Both the position numbers and the translations under genes were made by a program. The notes beneath the pieces are model-generated. The model saw nothing but the letters and a program-made list of their open reading frames with translations, was not told the DNA's origin and made no database searches. A stretch of DNA of 64,000 bases from Nitrococcus mobilis Nb-231 (lineage in GTDB: Bacteria; Pseudomonadota; Gammaproteobacteria; Nitrococcales; Nitrococcaceae): contig NZ_CH672427.1 of the NCBI RefSeq assembly GCF_000153205.1, positions 3,340,596-3,404,595 of the forward strand. The letters are read 5' to 3'. This document shows, one piece after another, positions 29,649 through 39,741 of the stretch (the stretch's first letter is position 1; every line of letters starts with the position of its first letter).

Positions 29649-30734
29649 ATGAGTGAAACCGTTAAGCTGGAAAGCGTGCGGGCCCGGATCGACGCGATCG
29701 ACGACGAGATCCTGCGCCTGATCAACGAACGGGCGCAGGCGGCCCAAGAGGTGGCGCGGATCAAACGTGCGGCCGGGGAAGACGGCGATCTCTATCGCCC
29801 GGCCCGGGAAGTGGAGGTGCTCAATCGGATCGGCGCGGCCAACGGCGGGCCATTGACCGATGAGGACGTAATTCGCCTGTTTCGCGAGCTCATGTCGGCG
29901 TGTTTGGCGTTGCAGCAGCCATTGCAAGTAGCTTTCCTGGGGCCGCAGGGGACCTTTACGCAGGAGGCCGCACTCAAGCATTTTGGGCACGGCATTCGGG
30001 CGCTTGCCTTGGAGAGCGTCGATGCCGTATTCCGTGAAGTAGAATCCGGTAATGCGGACTACGGGGTCGTACCGGTCGAAAATTCCACCGAAGGAGTGGT
30101 GACCCACACGCTGGATTGCTTCATGGTTTCACCGCTGCAGATTGTGGGCGAGCTGGAACTGCCGATTCGGCACTGCTTAGCCTCCAAGGAAACCGATTGG
30201 AGTGCCATTTGCCAAGTGTTCTCACACCCGCAGGGCCTGGCGCAATGTCGAGCATGGCTCGATCAGCATTTGCCCGGGGTGCAGCGGTTGCCGGTGAGCA
30301 GCACGGCGGAGGCGGCGCGCCGGGCGGCCGAGACACCGCAGTCGGCGGCCGTTGCCGGTCAGGCGGCGATGCAGCATTATGGTCTGACGGTGCTGTATTC
30401 GAACATACAGGATGGCGCCGCCAACACGACGCGGTTTCTGGTCCTCGGTGATCATTCGCCGCCGCCGACCGGCGCGGATAAGACCTCCATAGTGGTTTCT
30501 CGCGCCGATAAACCCGGTGGTCTCGCGACACTGCTGGCGCCGTTGGTACGCTACGGCCTCAATATGAGCCGTATCGAGTCGCGGCCGTCGCGGCAGGGTA
30601 TGTGGCAGTACGTATTCTTCATCGACATCCTCGGCCATGCCGAAGATTCGAATCTGCGGCGCGCATTGGACGAGATGCAGCAGCTGGCGAGTCTGCTGAA
30701 GATTCTTGGTTCTTACCCCCGGGCGGCGCGCTGA
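29649..30734 (+). CDS. pheA: Chorismate mutase / prephenate dehydratase (P-protein)
   Basis: A 361-residue bifunctional enzyme. The chorismate mutase domain is at about 1-90 (VRARIDAIDDEILRLINERA). The prephenate dehydratase is at about 95-275 (VAFLGPQGTFTQEAALKHFG, VPVENSTEGVVTHTLDCF). The ACT domain has the Phe-binding ESRPSRQGMWQYVFFID. It directs chorismate to phenylpyruvate. It heads the aromatic series pheA-hisC-tyrA-aroA. Confidence 0.96.
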   Translation: MSETVKLESVRARIDAIDDEILRLINERAQAAQEVARIKRAAGEDGDLYRPAREVEVLNRIGAANGGPLTDEDVIRLFRELMSACLALQQPLQVAFLGPQGTFTQEAALKHFGHGIRALALESVDAVFREVESGNADYGVVPVENSTEGVVTHTLDCFMVSPLQIVGELELPIRHCLASKETDWSAICQVFSHPQGLAQCRAWLDQHLPGVQRLPVSSTAEAARRAAETPQSAAVAGQAAMQHYGLTVLYSNIQDGAANTTRFLVLGDHSPPPTGADKTSIVVSRADKPGGLATLLAPLVRYGLNMSRIESRPSRQGMWQYVFFIDILGHAEDSNLRRALDEMQQLASLLKILGSYPRAAR

Positions 30735-30773
30735 ACGTTCTGGCGCGCTGCGGCCCTACACGGAGTAGCGTTG

Positions 30774-31940
30774 ATGGCAGGCTCCGACGGTACGTTCGAT
30801 TTTTGCGACCTAGTGGTTCCGGGGGTGCGGGAATTGCAGCCATACCAGCCCGGCAAACCCATCGGCGAATTGGCTCGGGAGTATGGGCTCAGCGAATCCC
30901 GAATTGTTAAATTGGCCTCCAACGAGAATCCGTTGGGGCCGAGCCCGAAGGCCATCGAAGCCGTTCGGCAGGCGGTGCAGGATGCCCACCGTTATCCCGA
31001 TGGCAATGGCCACGCCTTGCGTAGCGCCCTGGCCGAGCGGCATGGGATTACCCCAGAGCGGATCCTGCTTGGGAACGGTTCCAACGATCTATTGGATCTG
31101 GTTGCCCGCACTTTTTTAGGGTCCACCCGCCAAGCGGTCTACGCGCAGCACGCTTTTGCCGTATATCCGATCGCCACTCGCAGTGCGGGTGCCGAGGGCA
31201 TCGTGGCGCCCGCCAATGGGGTGGAACATCGGCAGCCGTACGGGCATGACCTTGCTGCAATGACCGCGTGTATCACCCCGCGAACGCGGGTCGTATTTTT
31301 GGCAAACCCCAACAATCCGACCGGTACTTGGCTGGCGGCGGAGGAATTGGAGGTTTTTCTGGAGACGGTGCCGGGCGATGTGATCGTCGTCGTCGACGAG
31401 GCCTATGTGGAGTATGCGCAAGGGCTCGCTGGTTATCGGGAAGTCAGCGGCTGGCTGGACCGGTTTCCGAATCTGCTCATTACTCGAACCTTTTCCAAGG
31501 CGCATGGGTTGGCGGGCCTACGGGTCGGCTATGCGCTTTGCCGCGCCGATATCGTCGAGTTCCTCAATCGAGTGCGCCATCCGTTCAACGTCAACAGCCT
31601 TGCTCAGGTGGGTGCAACGGCGGCTTTGGCCGACCCGATGCATGTCGCCCGCACGGTCGAGCTCAACCACCGCGAGCGCAAGCGTCTGACCGAGGACCTG
31701 CGCCGGCTTAATCTGCGCGTGCTGCCGGCAGCGGGCAATTTTCTGTGTGTGGAAATCGGCAGCCAGGCGGCGGCCGTCAACGAGGCGTTGTTGCGTGACG
31801 GCATCATCGTGCGCCCGCTCGCGGGCTACGCGTTGCCGCGTTTTCTGCGCGTGAGTCTTGGTACGGGTGAGGAAAACGATCGTTTTATGGCATCGCTACA
31901 GCAGATCCACGCGCGCGGGTTGCTCGAGGTGACCGCATGA
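30774..31940 (+). CDS. hisC: Histidinol-phosphate aminotransferase
   Basis: A 388-residue fold-type I aminotransferase. It has KLASNENPLGPSPKA, NPNNPTGT, VVDEAYVEYA and the PLP lysine in TRTFSKAHGLAGLRVGYAL, all typical of HisC. In this gene context (between pheA and tyrA) HisC proteins often also act on aromatic keto acids. GGAG lies 8 nt before the ATG at 30774. Its stop overlaps the tyrA start (ATGA). Confidence 0.93.
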   Translation: MAGSDGTFDFCDLVVPGVRELQPYQPGKPIGELAREYGLSESRIVKLASNENPLGPSPKAIEAVRQAVQDAHRYPDGNGHALRSALAERHGITPERILLGNGSNDLLDLVARTFLGSTRQAVYAQHAFAVYPIATRSAGAEGIVAPANGVEHRQPYGHDLAAMTACITPRTRVVFLANPNNPTGTWLAAEELEVFLETVPGDVIVVVDEAYVEYAQGLAGYREVSGWLDRFPNLLITRTFSKAHGLAGLRVGYALCRADIVEFLNRVRHPFNVNSLAQVGATAALADPMHVARTVELNHRERKRLTEDLRRLNLRVLPAAGNFLCVEIGSQAAAVNEALLRDGIIVRPLAGYALPRFLRVSLGTGEENDRFMASLQQIHARGLLEVTA

Positions 31941-32812
31941 TCCACATTCCTCGCCTGTGTGTGATTGGTGTAGGGCTCATCGGCGGCTCATTGGCACTGG
32001 CGTTGCGCCGTGCCGGGATTGTGGGCGAGATTGTGGGCTGCGGACGTAATCAGAGTAATCTGCGGCGGGCCGTGGAGTTGGGCGTCGTAGATTGCTACCA
32101 AACCAACCCGGCCAGCGCCGTGACGGGGGCGGATATGATCGTCCTCGGTGTGCCTTTGGGCAATGTCCGGCCCGTACTGACGACCATCCGTGATGCTTTG
32201 GATTCGGCGACCATTATTACCGACGTGGGTAGTGCAAAGCGTTGCGTAATCGAAGACATCGAAGCTGTATTCGGCGATATACCGGCGAGGTTCGTACCCG
32301 GTCACCCCGTGGCTGGAACGGAGAAAAGCGGGGTCGAGGCGGCCTTTGCTGATCTGTTCCAAAAGCGGCGCACGATCCTGACGCCGCTCGCGCAAACCGA
32401 TCCCCAAGCAGTGAGTGCCGTGGCGGCATTGTGGGAGGCTGTTGGTGCGGAGGTCATCTCCATGAGCGCTGATCATCACGACCGCATGCTGGCTGCGACT
32501 TCGCATCTGCCGCATTTGCTCGCTTTTGGCCTGGTAGATACCCTGGCTCGCTGGGGCGGCGACGAGGATATATTTCAATATGCCGCCGGCGGCTTTCGTG
32601 ATTTCACTCGTATCGCCTCCAGCGACCCCGTTATGTGGCGGGATATCTGCATTGCTAACCGTGCGGCCTTACTGGAGGCACTGGAGCATTACCGGGAAGA
32701 TCTCGGCGTATTGACCGAGTTGGTGCGGTGCTTAGATGGACAGGCGCTGGAACGGGTGTTCCGCAATGCCAAGGCGGTGCGGGATCGATATCTGCCGTTG
32801 CTCGAGCGTTGA
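31937..32812 (+). CDS. tyrA: Prephenate dehydrogenase
   Basis: A 291-residue TyrA of the monofunctional type. It has the NAD-binding GVGLIGGSLALALRRAG, the conserved GHPVAGTEKSGVEAA, and the catalytic-region His in SADHHDRMLAATSHLPH. There is no chorismate mutase domain (unlike E. coli) and no fusion to aroA (unlike Pseudomonas, where the two are joined); here they are separate genes 96 nt apart. Confidence 0.94.
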   Translation: MIHIPRLCVIGVGLIGGSLALALRRAGIVGEIVGCGRNQSNLRRAVELGVVDCYQTNPASAVTGADMIVLGVPLGNVRPVLTTIRDALDSATIITDVGSAKRCVIEDIEAVFGDIPARFVPGHPVAGTEKSGVEAAFADLFQKRRTILTPLAQTDPQAVSAVAALWEAVGAEVISMSADHHDRMLAATSHLPHLLAFGLVDTLARWGGDEDIFQYAAGGFRDFTRIASSDPVMWRDICIANRAALLEALEHYREDLGVLTELVRCLDGQALERVFRNAKAVRDRYLPLLER

Positions 32813-32908
32813 TGGGTGGCCGGGTTGGGGGGCTGTCTGCGCGCGCCCCGATCCTATGATCGGCGATGAGTAGCGCCGCATTGCAGTTCAAACCGCAAGA
32901 GGACTGTC

Positions 32909-34252
32909 TTGACTGAGCTTAACGAAGATCTCCGCTGCTTTCGAATCGGCCCCGGTGGGTGTCTGACGGGCCAGGTGCGCGTACCGGGTGATAAATCGAT
33001 TTCGCATCGCGCTGTGATGTTGGCGGCGTTGGCTGAGGGCACGACCGAGATCCATGGCTTGTTGGAAGGCGAGGATGTTTTAGCGACGCTTGCTGCTTTC
33101 CGGGCACTGGGCATCGTTACGAACGGGCCAGAGCGTGGCCGACTCGTGATTGAGGGGCGCGGCCTACAGGGTTTGCAGGCGTCACCGGAGCCATTCTATC
33201 TCGGTAATTCGGGCACCGCTATGCGGTTGCTCTGCGGGCTGCTTGCCGGCCAGCGCTTTGATTCGATCCTCACGGGGGATGTTTCGTTGAGCCAGCGGCC
33301 TATGCGGCGTGTGACCGAGCCGTTGCTGCGGATGGGCGCCCGGGTCGCGGCCGGTGCTACCGGTACCGCACCATTGCATATCAAAGGCGGTCAAGCGTTG
33401 CACGGCATCCACTATGAGATGCCAATGGCAAGCGCTCAGGTGAAGTCCTGCTTATTGCTGGCTGGGCTTTACGCGAAGGGCGAGACTTGTGTTATCGAGT
33501 CGGTGCCGAGTCGCGATCACACCGAGCGGATGCTGACTGCCTTTGGGTATGAGGTCGACTGCCGTGCTGGCCGTGTTTGCCTGCACGGAGGGGGACGATT
33601 GCATGCCATGCCACTATTGGCTATTCCGGCGGATATTTCCTCCGCCGCGTTCTTCCTAGTTGGGGCGAGCATCGCCCCCGGCTCCGATCTTTGCCTGATG
33701 GAAGTCGGTCTCAATCCGACACGAACTGGAGTGATCGCAATCCTAAAGCGTATGGGAGCCGATATCGAAGTGCTCGATAAGCGCTGGATGGGGGGGGAGC
33801 CGGTGGCGGATCTGCGGGTGCGTCATGCTGCATTGCACGGCATTCACATCACGCCCGAGATGGTTCCCGCGGCCATAGACGAGTTTCCAGCCCTTTTCGT
33901 GGCGGCCGCCTGCGCCGAGGGTGAGACCCTGCTGCAAGGGGCCGAGGAGCTGCGGGTCAAGGAAAGTGATCGGATTGCGGCAATGGCCGCAGGGCTGCAG
34001 GCATTGGGCATCACTGCCGAGCCGCAGGTGGATGGTATTCGCATCATCGGCGGGGTACCTCAAGGGGGGCGTCTCCATGCTCGCGGCGATCACCGCATTG
34101 CCATGGCTTTTACGATGATGGCACTGCGCGCCGATGCCGAAATCATTATCGACGACTGTCGTAACGTCGCCACTTCGTTTCCGGGTTTCGTGGAGCTGGC
34201 CGCGAGTGTCGGGCTCGGAATCCGAGCTGATGTTGTCGATGCACGACGCTGA
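32909..34252 (+). CDS. aroA: 3-phosphoshikimate 1-carboxyvinyltransferase (EPSP synthase)
   Basis: A 447-residue EPSP synthase. The motifs VPGDKSISHRAVMLAALAEG, LLEGEDVLATLAAF, SQRPMRRVTEPL and LRVKESDRIAAMA are those of the class II lineage (Bacillus/CP4-like), not the E. coli class I. The glyphosate-contact segment reads LGNSGTAMRLL with Gly where CP4 has Ala. The TTG start at 32909 is chosen for the AGAGGA 5 nt upstream. Its end overlaps the cmk start by 14 nt. Confidence 0.95.
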   Translation: MTELNEDLRCFRIGPGGCLTGQVRVPGDKSISHRAVMLAALAEGTTEIHGLLEGEDVLATLAAFRALGIVTNGPERGRLVIEGRGLQGLQASPEPFYLGNSGTAMRLLCGLLAGQRFDSILTGDVSLSQRPMRRVTEPLLRMGARVAAGATGTAPLHIKGGQALHGIHYEMPMASAQVKSCLLLAGLYAKGETCVIESVPSRDHTERMLTAFGYEVDCRAGRVCLHGGGRLHAMPLLAIPADISSAAFFLVGASIAPGSDLCLMEVGLNPTRTGVIAILKRMGADIEVLDKRWMGGEPVADLRVRHAALHGIHITPEMVPAAIDEFPALFVAAACAEGETLLQGAEELRVKESDRIAAMAAGLQALGITAEPQVDGIRIIGGVPQGGRLHARGDHRIAMAFTMMALRADAEIIIDDCRNVATSFPGFVELAASVGLGIRADVVDARR

Positions 34253-34931
34253 GGTGCCAGTGCTGACGCTAGATGGCCCTAGCGGGGCCGGTAAGGGCAC
34301 AGTGGCCCGGCTGGTCAGCGAACGCTTGCATTGGCATCTTCTGGATAGCGGCGCGATCTACCGAGTGCTTGCTCTGAGCGCCGAGCGCGGGGGGATAGCC
34401 ATAGACGATGTCGCGGCTCTGCGCGGAATTGCCTGTACCATGGTGGTGGATTTTCGACTGGACGAGCGCGGTAAACCACAGGTACTGCTCGATGGTGATG
34501 ACGTCACCAATGCCATCCGCAGTGAAGCCTGCGGTAAGCGAGCTTCCCATGTGGCGGTATTGTCGGCGGTGCGAGGCGCGTTGTTGCAATGCCAGCGTGC
34601 ATTTCGCCGGCCGCCCGGATTAGTGGCGGACGGTCGCGATATGGGTACGGTGGTGTTCCCTGATGCCCTGGTGAAAATCTACCTCACGGCCAGCGTGGAA
34701 GAGCGCGCCCGTAGGCGCTATAACCAGTTGATAGGACAGGGCATTGGTGATAACCTTCCGGCTATTTTAAAGGATATTGAAGCGCGTGACGTGCGAGATT
34801 GCACGCGCGCGGTTTCGCCGCTGATCCCGGCCCCCGATGCGGTTGTTGTGGATACCACGAGGAAGTCGGTAGAGGCGGTGGTGGATATGGTATTGAGCCA
34901 GATTCGGCGGCGCAGCGGTTGTGCACCTTGA
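34239..34931 (+). CDS. cmk: Cytidylate kinase
   Basis: A 230-residue P-loop kinase. Walker A is in LDGPSGAGKGTVARLV, the CMP-binding segment is DSGAIYRVLAL, and it has VADGRDMGTVVFPDA and the ERARRRYNQL lid. It phosphorylates CMP and dCMP. The start is inside the end of aroA; ATG 34239 fits the family length, with ATG 34230 as an alternative. The cmk-rpsA order is conserved. Confidence 0.95.
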   Translation: MHDAEVPVLTLDGPSGAGKGTVARLVSERLHWHLLDSGAIYRVLALSAERGGIAIDDVAALRGIACTMVVDFRLDERGKPQVLLDGDDVTNAIRSEACGKRASHVAVLSAVRGALLQCQRAFRRPPGLVADGRDMGTVVFPDALVKIYLTASVEERARRRYNQLIGQGIGDNLPAILKDIEARDVRDCTRAVSPLIPAPDAVVVDTTRKSVEAVVDMVLSQIRRRSGCAP

Positions 34932-35249
34932 CCGCGCCGCATTGCCGAAGGCTCTTGCGGAGACTCTGGCAAGCTTGCTTTCTTGTATTCCAGTGCAAGC
35001 TGGACAAATCTGCAGGAGCGGGTTTGAACTGCCGAAGACAGGCCCGAAAGGCGCAAACCAGAAAGGGTTTGTGCAATCCAGGAAAGCAAAAGCTTGGACA
35101 TCCGGATTTCACCGGCGTGGCGGAATAGCTTCAGAGTTTCCTAGCGAGGCGGAATACCGGCTCAACGCAAGCTAATGAGCGGGTGAGCGGGCGTATTCAT
35201 TAATTCAAGCAACATTTCTGACTGATTACGGTCTAGGATCAATGCACCC
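34932..35249. other. cmk-rpsA intergenic/leader region
   Basis: 318 bp with no convincing gene. It holds a hairpin (GCGCAAACC at 35051-35059 with GGTTTGTGC at 35066-35074) and several CTTGC/GCAAG repeats around 34973-35010. In E. coli the rpsA leader is structured and bound by S1 for autoregulation; the same role is inferred here without direct evidence. No strong -35/-10 pair is picked out. Confidence 0.4.
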
Positions 35250-36941
35250 ATGAGCGAAAGCTTTGCAGAACTTTTCGAGGCGAGCCTGACACAGGCGAAT
35301 TTACGACCCGGCGCGATTGTAATGGGTAAAGTGGTGGCGATTGAGGGCGAAGATGTCATCGTCAATGCGGGCTTGAAGTCCGAGGCGATCATTCCCCTCG
35401 AGGAGTTCGTCGACGATGATGGCCAGGTCGAGGTGAACGTTGGCGACGATATCGAGGTCGCGCTGGATGCGGTGGAGGACGGTTTCGGTGAGACCCGTCT
35501 CTCGCGCGAAAAGGCCAAACGGGCGCGTGCTTGGACGCATCTCGAAAAGGCTTACGAGGCCAGCGAGAGCGTGACCGGTCAGATCAGTGGCAAAGTCAAG
35601 GGTGGTTTCACGGTCGATCTGGGGCATATTCGTGCGTTCTTGCCGGGATCGCTGGTGGATATACGGCCCGTGCGTGACACCACTTACCTCGAGGGAAAGG
35701 ATCTCGAGTTCAAGGTTATCAAGCTCGATCCGCGGCGCAACAACGTCGTGGTATCGCGCCGTGCCGTGGTGGAGGAAGAATACAGCGCCGAGCGCGAGGC
35801 GTTGCTGGAGAAACTCCAGGAAGGGCAAGTTCTCAAGGGGATAGTCAAGAATCTCACCGACTACGGGGCGTTCGTCGATCTGGGTGGTATCGATGGCTTG
35901 TTGCATATCACGGACATGGCCTGGAGGCGGGTAAAGCATCCCTCTGAAGTCGTCAATGTCGGCGATGAAGTCGATGTCAAAGTGCTTAAATTCGATCGCG
36001 AGCGCAACCGTGTCTCTCTGGGGCTGAAGCAGTTGGGGGAAGATCCGTGGGAGAATATCGCCCGGCGGTATCCCGAGAGCAGCCGGGTCTTTGGTCGGGT
36101 GACCAATATTACCGACTACGGCTCCTTTGTCGAGATCGAAGAGGGCGTCGAGGGGCTGGTACACGTTTCCGAGATGGATTGGACCAACAAAAATGTCAAT
36201 CCCGCCAAGGTGGTGACCATTGGTGAGGAAGTGGAAGTAATGGTCCTTGATATCGACGAGGAGCGACGTCGCGTCTCGCTGGGCATGAAGCAATGCCAAG
36301 CCAATCCGTGGGATGAGTTTGCAGCCAAAAACAACAAAGGCGACCATGTCTGCGGCCAGATTAAGTCGATCACGGATTTTGGGATTTTTGTGGGCCTTGC
36401 TGGCGGGATCGACGGGTTGGTTCATCTCTCGGATCTCTCCTGGAACATCACGGGCGAAGAGGCCGTGCGGCGCTATAAAAAAGGTGAGGAGGTGGAGACC
36501 GTCGTGCTCTCGGTGGATCCGGAGCGTGAGCGAATCTCTTTGGGTATCAAACAGCTCGAACAGGATCCGTTGTCCTCCTGGGTGGCCGAACATCCCAAGG
36601 GCAGTCTCGTCAAGGGGAGTGTCAAAGAGGTGGACGCCAAAGGAGCGGTTATTGAGCTCGGCGGCGAAGTTCTGGGTTATTTGCGCGCTGCGGATATCGG
36701 CCGGCAACGGGTCGACGATGCGCGTACGGCGCTTGGGGAAGGTGATGCTGTAGAAGCTAAATTCATGGCGGTCGACCGGCGTAATCGCATGATCAATTTA
36801 TCTATTAAGGCGAAGGATCAGCAAACGGAACGTGAGTCCGTAGAAGACTACGCGCGCCCCTCCAGCGCGGGCACCACCACGCTGGGTGACCTGCTCAAGG
36901 AGCAGATGGGTAGCCGTGCCCAAGATGCCGAAGACGAGTGA
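35250..36941 (+). CDS. rpsA: 30S ribosomal protein S1
   Basis: A 563-residue protein of six S1 RNA-binding repeats. The later repeats read [58 protein letters not shown] and so on. An acidic N-terminal region binds the ribosome. It recruits mRNA to the 30S subunit. The start [13 protein letters not shown] matches the family. It is followed by ihfB, as in E. coli. Confidence 0.98.
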   Translation: MSESFAELFEASLTQANLRPGAIVMGKVVAIEGEDVIVNAGLKSEAIIPLEEFVDDDGQVEVNVGDDIEVALDAVEDGFGETRLSREKAKRARAWTHLEKAYEASESVTGQISGKVKGGFTVDLGHIRAFLPGSLVDIRPVRDTTYLEGKDLEFKVIKLDPRRNNVVVSRRAVVEEEYSAEREALLEKLQEGQVLKGIVKNLTDYGAFVDLGGIDGLLHITDMAWRRVKHPSEVVNVGDEVDVKVLKFDRERNRVSLGLKQLGEDPWENIARRYPESSRVFGRVTNITDYGSFVEIEEGVEGLVHVSEMDWTNKNVNPAKVVTIGEEVEVMVLDIDEERRRVSLGMKQCQANPWDEFAAKNNKGDHVCGQIKSITDFGIFVGLAGGIDGLVHLSDLSWNITGEEAVRRYKKGEEVETVVLSVDPERERISLGIKQLEQDPLSSWVAEHPKGSLVKGSVKEVDAKGAVIELGGEVLGYLRAADIGRQRVDDARTALGEGDAVEAKFMAVDRRNRMINLSIKAKDQQTERESVEDYARPSSAGTTTLGDLLKEQMGSRAQDAEDE

Positions 36942-37087
36942 ATATTCATTCCGTGACCGTGGCTGTCGAACCGAGTGCATTATGGTTGCTCGGAGCGGAT
37001 TCCTAATATGTTCCAAAGGCGTCAAATGGCCGCCCCGATTGACGAATGGTTAGTGGCGCGTATGCATCGAGTTTGTTGGTAGACATG

Positions 37088-37408
37088 ATGACCAAGTCTG
37101 AGTTGATCGAGCTCATTGCTGCCAATCAGCAGCATCTCGCTTACAAGGATGTGGAGCTTGCCGTAAAGACACTGATCGAGCACATGAGCGAGGTCCTTTC
37201 CTCCGGCGAGCGGATTGAAATTCGGGGGTTTGGCAGTTTCTCCCTGCATCATCGTCCGCCCCGAATCGGGCGAAACCCGAAAACCGGCGACCCAGTGGTT
37301 TTGCCGGGAAAATATGTACCGCATTTCAAACCAGGAAAACAGATGCGGGAACGGGTCAATTCCAGTCGTGACAAGCCGTATCGTTTGGGAGGTTCTGTTA
37401 GACCGTAG
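37088..37408 (+). CDS. ihfB: Integration host factor subunit beta
   Basis: A 106-residue DNABII protein starting [17 protein letters not shown]. It has the IHF-beta body [20 protein letters not shown], the DNA-intercalating [10 protein letters not shown] loop and [16 protein letters not shown]. It bends DNA as a heterodimer with IhfA, which is also encoded in this window (54263). Two consecutive ATGs (37085, 37088) are present; the second gives the usual N-terminus. Confidence 0.96.
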   Translation: MTKSELIELIAANQQHLAYKDVELAVKTLIEHMSEVLSSGERIEIRGFGSFSLHHRPPRIGRNPKTGDPVVLPGKYVPHFKPGKQMRERVNSSRDKPYRLGGSVRP

Positions 37409-37709
37409 ATAATTAAGATTATTGGGCCGTATGCTGGATCGATTCAATGCCGGGCGAGCCATGGACATCCGCGTTGGGCTTGGCTGGCAGGTTCCAGCAG
37501 GTTGAGTGCATGCGATCTACTCCCGATCGCGAGAGTGTACGGGTCCGTTGCGGATACGATTTAAAGTAAAAAGCGGCTACACTGCACTAATCGGATGTAC
37601 ACCATCTTGGTAAATGCCGCCTCGGCGGTACGTAGCCGCCCGAGGTAGGGCAGGGTATTAGGGAATTGAGCGGCCGGGCTATATCTGGCTCTTGGGATGG
37701 TTGAAGAAT
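37409..37709. other. ihfB-lapA intergenic region
   Basis: About 300 bp without a gene. An imperfect hairpin (CCTCGGCGG near 37619 with CCGCCCGAGG near 37636) lies in its second half. No T-tract and no clear promoter were identified. Confidence 0.4.
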
Positions 37710-38006
37710 ATGCGACGACTCGTCGATTTGGTTGCAATCCTCATCATCGTAGTGTTGGGGCTCAGCTTTGCCATGCTCAACACCGAGGTGACGCATCTGA
37801 ATTATTATTTTGGTTCCATCCGCACCCCATTGTCACTGTTGCTGATTGCGGCGTTGTTTGTAGGTGCTGTTTTGGGTGCGTTATCCACCGTCGGCCTATT
37901 GCTGCGCCAACGGGCAGAGATTGCGCGGCTGCGTCGGCGCAGTAAGGTGGAGCACAAAGTGCTCAGTGAGCACGGCAAATTGCCGCTCGGCGGGACGTCT
38001 TCGTAG
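37710..38006 (+). CDS. lapA: LapA/YciS-family (DUF1049) membrane protein
   Basis: A 98-residue protein with two membrane segments (LVDLVAILIIVVLGLSFAML and LSLLLIAALFVGAVLGALST), the NTEVTHLNYYFG loop between them and a basic cytoplasmic tail (RQRAEIARLRRRSK). LapA with LapB helps regulate LPS synthesis in E. coli. No lapB follows here; the next gene is pyrF. The ATG at 37710 has GAAG 5 nt upstream; a TTG at 37692 would add six residues. Confidence 0.85.
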   Translation: MRRLVDLVAILIIVVLGLSFAMLNTEVTHLNYYFGSIRTPLSLLLIAALFVGAVLGALSTVGLLLRQRAEIARLRRRSKVEHKVLSEHGKLPLGGTSS

Positions 38007-38110
38007 CTAGACGACAAGAGCGCGGCTTGAACAGCGCACGTAAACACCGTGATGGCCTGCCAGGTGAGTGGCAAGCGGATGTCGGGAATGGGCCCATTTC
38101 CATCGGTTTG

Positions 38111-38132
38111 TCCGGTTTTCGCCGGAATGACA
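38111..38132. repeat. REP-like small palindrome
   Basis: TCCGGTTTTCGCCGGA and the following ATGACAAG, read on the minus strand as CTTGTCATTCCGGCGAAAACCGGA, resemble the common intergenic GTCATTCC-type hairpin repeats of proteobacteria. Only this one copy was noticed. Confidence 0.35.
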
Positions 38133-38179
38133 AGAGAGCACTGACTACGTTTCCTTGAAGAGGCGAAAGGAAACCACAC

Positions 38180-38929
38180 TTGCCCAGCGCCGACCGTACC
38201 CATCAATGTGATTCCGTTGAACCGCGGATCGTCGTGGCGCTCGACTTTGCCTCCGCCGGACGGGCTTTGGAGCTGGTCGATCGGCTCGACCCGGGCCGGT
38301 GCCGCCTCAAGGTGGGTAAAGAGCTTTTCGTACGTACTGGCCCCGAGTTGGTCAAGCGCTTGGTCGATCGTGGCTATAGTGTTTTTCTCGACCTAAAATT
38401 TCACGATATCCCAAACACTGTGGCAGGTGCTTGCCGGGCCGCTGCCGATCTCGGGGTGTGGATGGTCAACGTGCACGCATTGGGTGGCAAGGAGATGCTA
38501 ACGGCGGCGCGGCGGGCGATCGACTCCGATAGCCAGCGGCCGCTGCTGATTGGGGTTACGCTGCTTACTAGCCATGATATTCAAAGCCTGGGTGAGATCG
38601 GTCTTCAAGGGGACCCGTTAACCGGTGTAACCCGGCTGGCAGAGCTGGCACAGCATACGGGTTTGGACGGTGTCGTGTGCTCAGCACAAGAGGCATCCGG
38701 ACTGCGGGCTCGTTTTGCCAAGGACTTTCGGCTGGTTGTACCCGGTATCCGAGCGTTCGGTGCGCGGACCGACGATCAGCGTCGGGTGGTGACCCCGGCC
38801 GCAGCCATCGCAGCCGGTGCGGATTATCTGGTAGTGGGGCGGCCGATTACGCGAGCGGCGGATCCACTTTGGGCGTTGAGTGCGTTGGAGCAGGAGATGC
38901 GTTCGGCTCGCCGCCGTCTTGACCGATAA
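38180..38929 (+). CDS. pyrF: Orotidine 5'-phosphate decarboxylase
   Basis: A 249-residue TIM-barrel enzyme. The substrate Asp is in [10 protein letters not shown], the catalytic Lys-Asp array is in [16 protein letters not shown], and the C-terminal phosphate site is [14 protein letters not shown]. It catalyses the last step of UMP synthesis. The start is TTG at 38180 with AAGGA 8 nt upstream. Confidence 0.96.
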   Translation: MPSADRTHQCDSVEPRIVVALDFASAGRALELVDRLDPGRCRLKVGKELFVRTGPELVKRLVDRGYSVFLDLKFHDIPNTVAGACRAAADLGVWMVNVHALGGKEMLTAARRAIDSDSQRPLLIGVTLLTSHDIQSLGEIGLQGDPLTGVTRLAELAQHTGLDGVVCSAQEASGLRARFAKDFRLVVPGIRAFGARTDDQRRVVTPAAAIAAGADYLVVGRPITRAADPLWALSALEQEMRSARRRLDR

Positions 38930-39035
38930 ATAAAAAATGGTACTATTTCACACTTGCCTCCAGGGTGACGGGGGTGAAATGGAGCTGAGGTCCTTCCGAT
39001 CTCTTGCCAGGGAATTGCATGGAGAGAGGCTGTTT

Positions 39036-39296
39036 ATGAAAGTATTTCGCGTAATTACGCTTATCGGGGCGCTAGTTCTGATGCCTGCCTTGGCCTTCGG
39101 GGCTAAGATCAACATTAACAAGGCGGGTGTGCAAACCTTGCAAGAGCTGGATGGAGTTGGTCCGTCCAAAGCTCAGGCTATCGTTACTTATCGTGAACGC
39201 AACGGCCGCTTTCAGGCACTGACCGACTTAACGAAGGTGCGTGGTATAGGCGAGCAGACTCTAGACGCTAATCGGGATCAAATTGCCGTGCAGTGA
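39036..39296 (+). CDS. ComEA-like helix-hairpin-helix DNA-binding protein
   Basis: An 86-residue exported protein. A signal peptide (MKVFRVITLIGALVLMPALAFG) is followed by a ComEA-type double HhH (KININKAGVQTLQELDGVGP, then FQALTDLTKVRGIGEQTLD). Such proteins bind incoming DNA in the periplasm during transformation; presence alone does not prove competence. GAGAGG lies 8 nt before the ATG at 39036. It ends at a strong terminator. Confidence 0.88.
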   Translation: MKVFRVITLIGALVLMPALAFGAKININKAGVQTLQELDGVGPSKAQAIVTYRERNGRFQALTDLTKVRGIGEQTLDANRDQIAVQ

Positions 39297-39317
39297 GCTG
39301 ACGCTCGCTATCGTTCG

Positions 39318-39352
39318 ACGAAAAGGCCGCGTTCTTACGCGGCCTTTTTCGT
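39318..39352. terminator. Bidirectional intrinsic terminator
   Basis: GGCCGCG (39325-39331) and CGCGGCC (39338-39344) form a perfect stem with a 6-nt loop. It is flanked by AAAA on the left and TTTTT on the right, and the stem extends through ACG/CGT. It ends the pyrF-comEA unit. Confidence 0.9.
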
Positions 39353-39741
39353 ATTTTTATCGGCCGTGGTTCGTCTGCTCTTCCGTATTATCTGCATGCC
39401 CAGCCCTTGTTTGCATAAGATTGCAGAATTCCGAGCATACCCTCACGTTGCCGCTAATCAGACGCCGTGGCGTGAGCGGCGCGGACTCTGTATACGACGA
39501 CAGCTTTGTTCGCCCAAATCAACGATTCTTGTCCGGTGTGCTGTGCACACTCCGGAGTTCAGATGGGTCACCCGCCAGACCTGCAGCGCGTAGCGAATGG
39601 ATTCAACCATTCGGTTGCTAATCGAGCTGCCACCTTAGATGCTATGTCAATTTGAATCCATGGTGCATGCTCATGGATGATAGTTGTTTTGCGGTAGGCG
39701 ATTTGCCTGCCCGCAGGGAAAAAACTTGGGAGAAGGCGAGC
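39353..39741. other. Gap before galU, no gene seen
   Basis: About 390 bp with stop codons in all frames and no plausible start with a ribosome binding site. It presumably holds the galU promoter; no consensus pair stands out. Confidence 0.4.

Noticed and set aside
35301-36707. 468-codon open frame on the minus strand opposite rpsA
   Set aside because: It mirrors the codon pattern of rpsA, has no ribosome binding site and no family resemblance; S1 is unmistakable on the plus strand.
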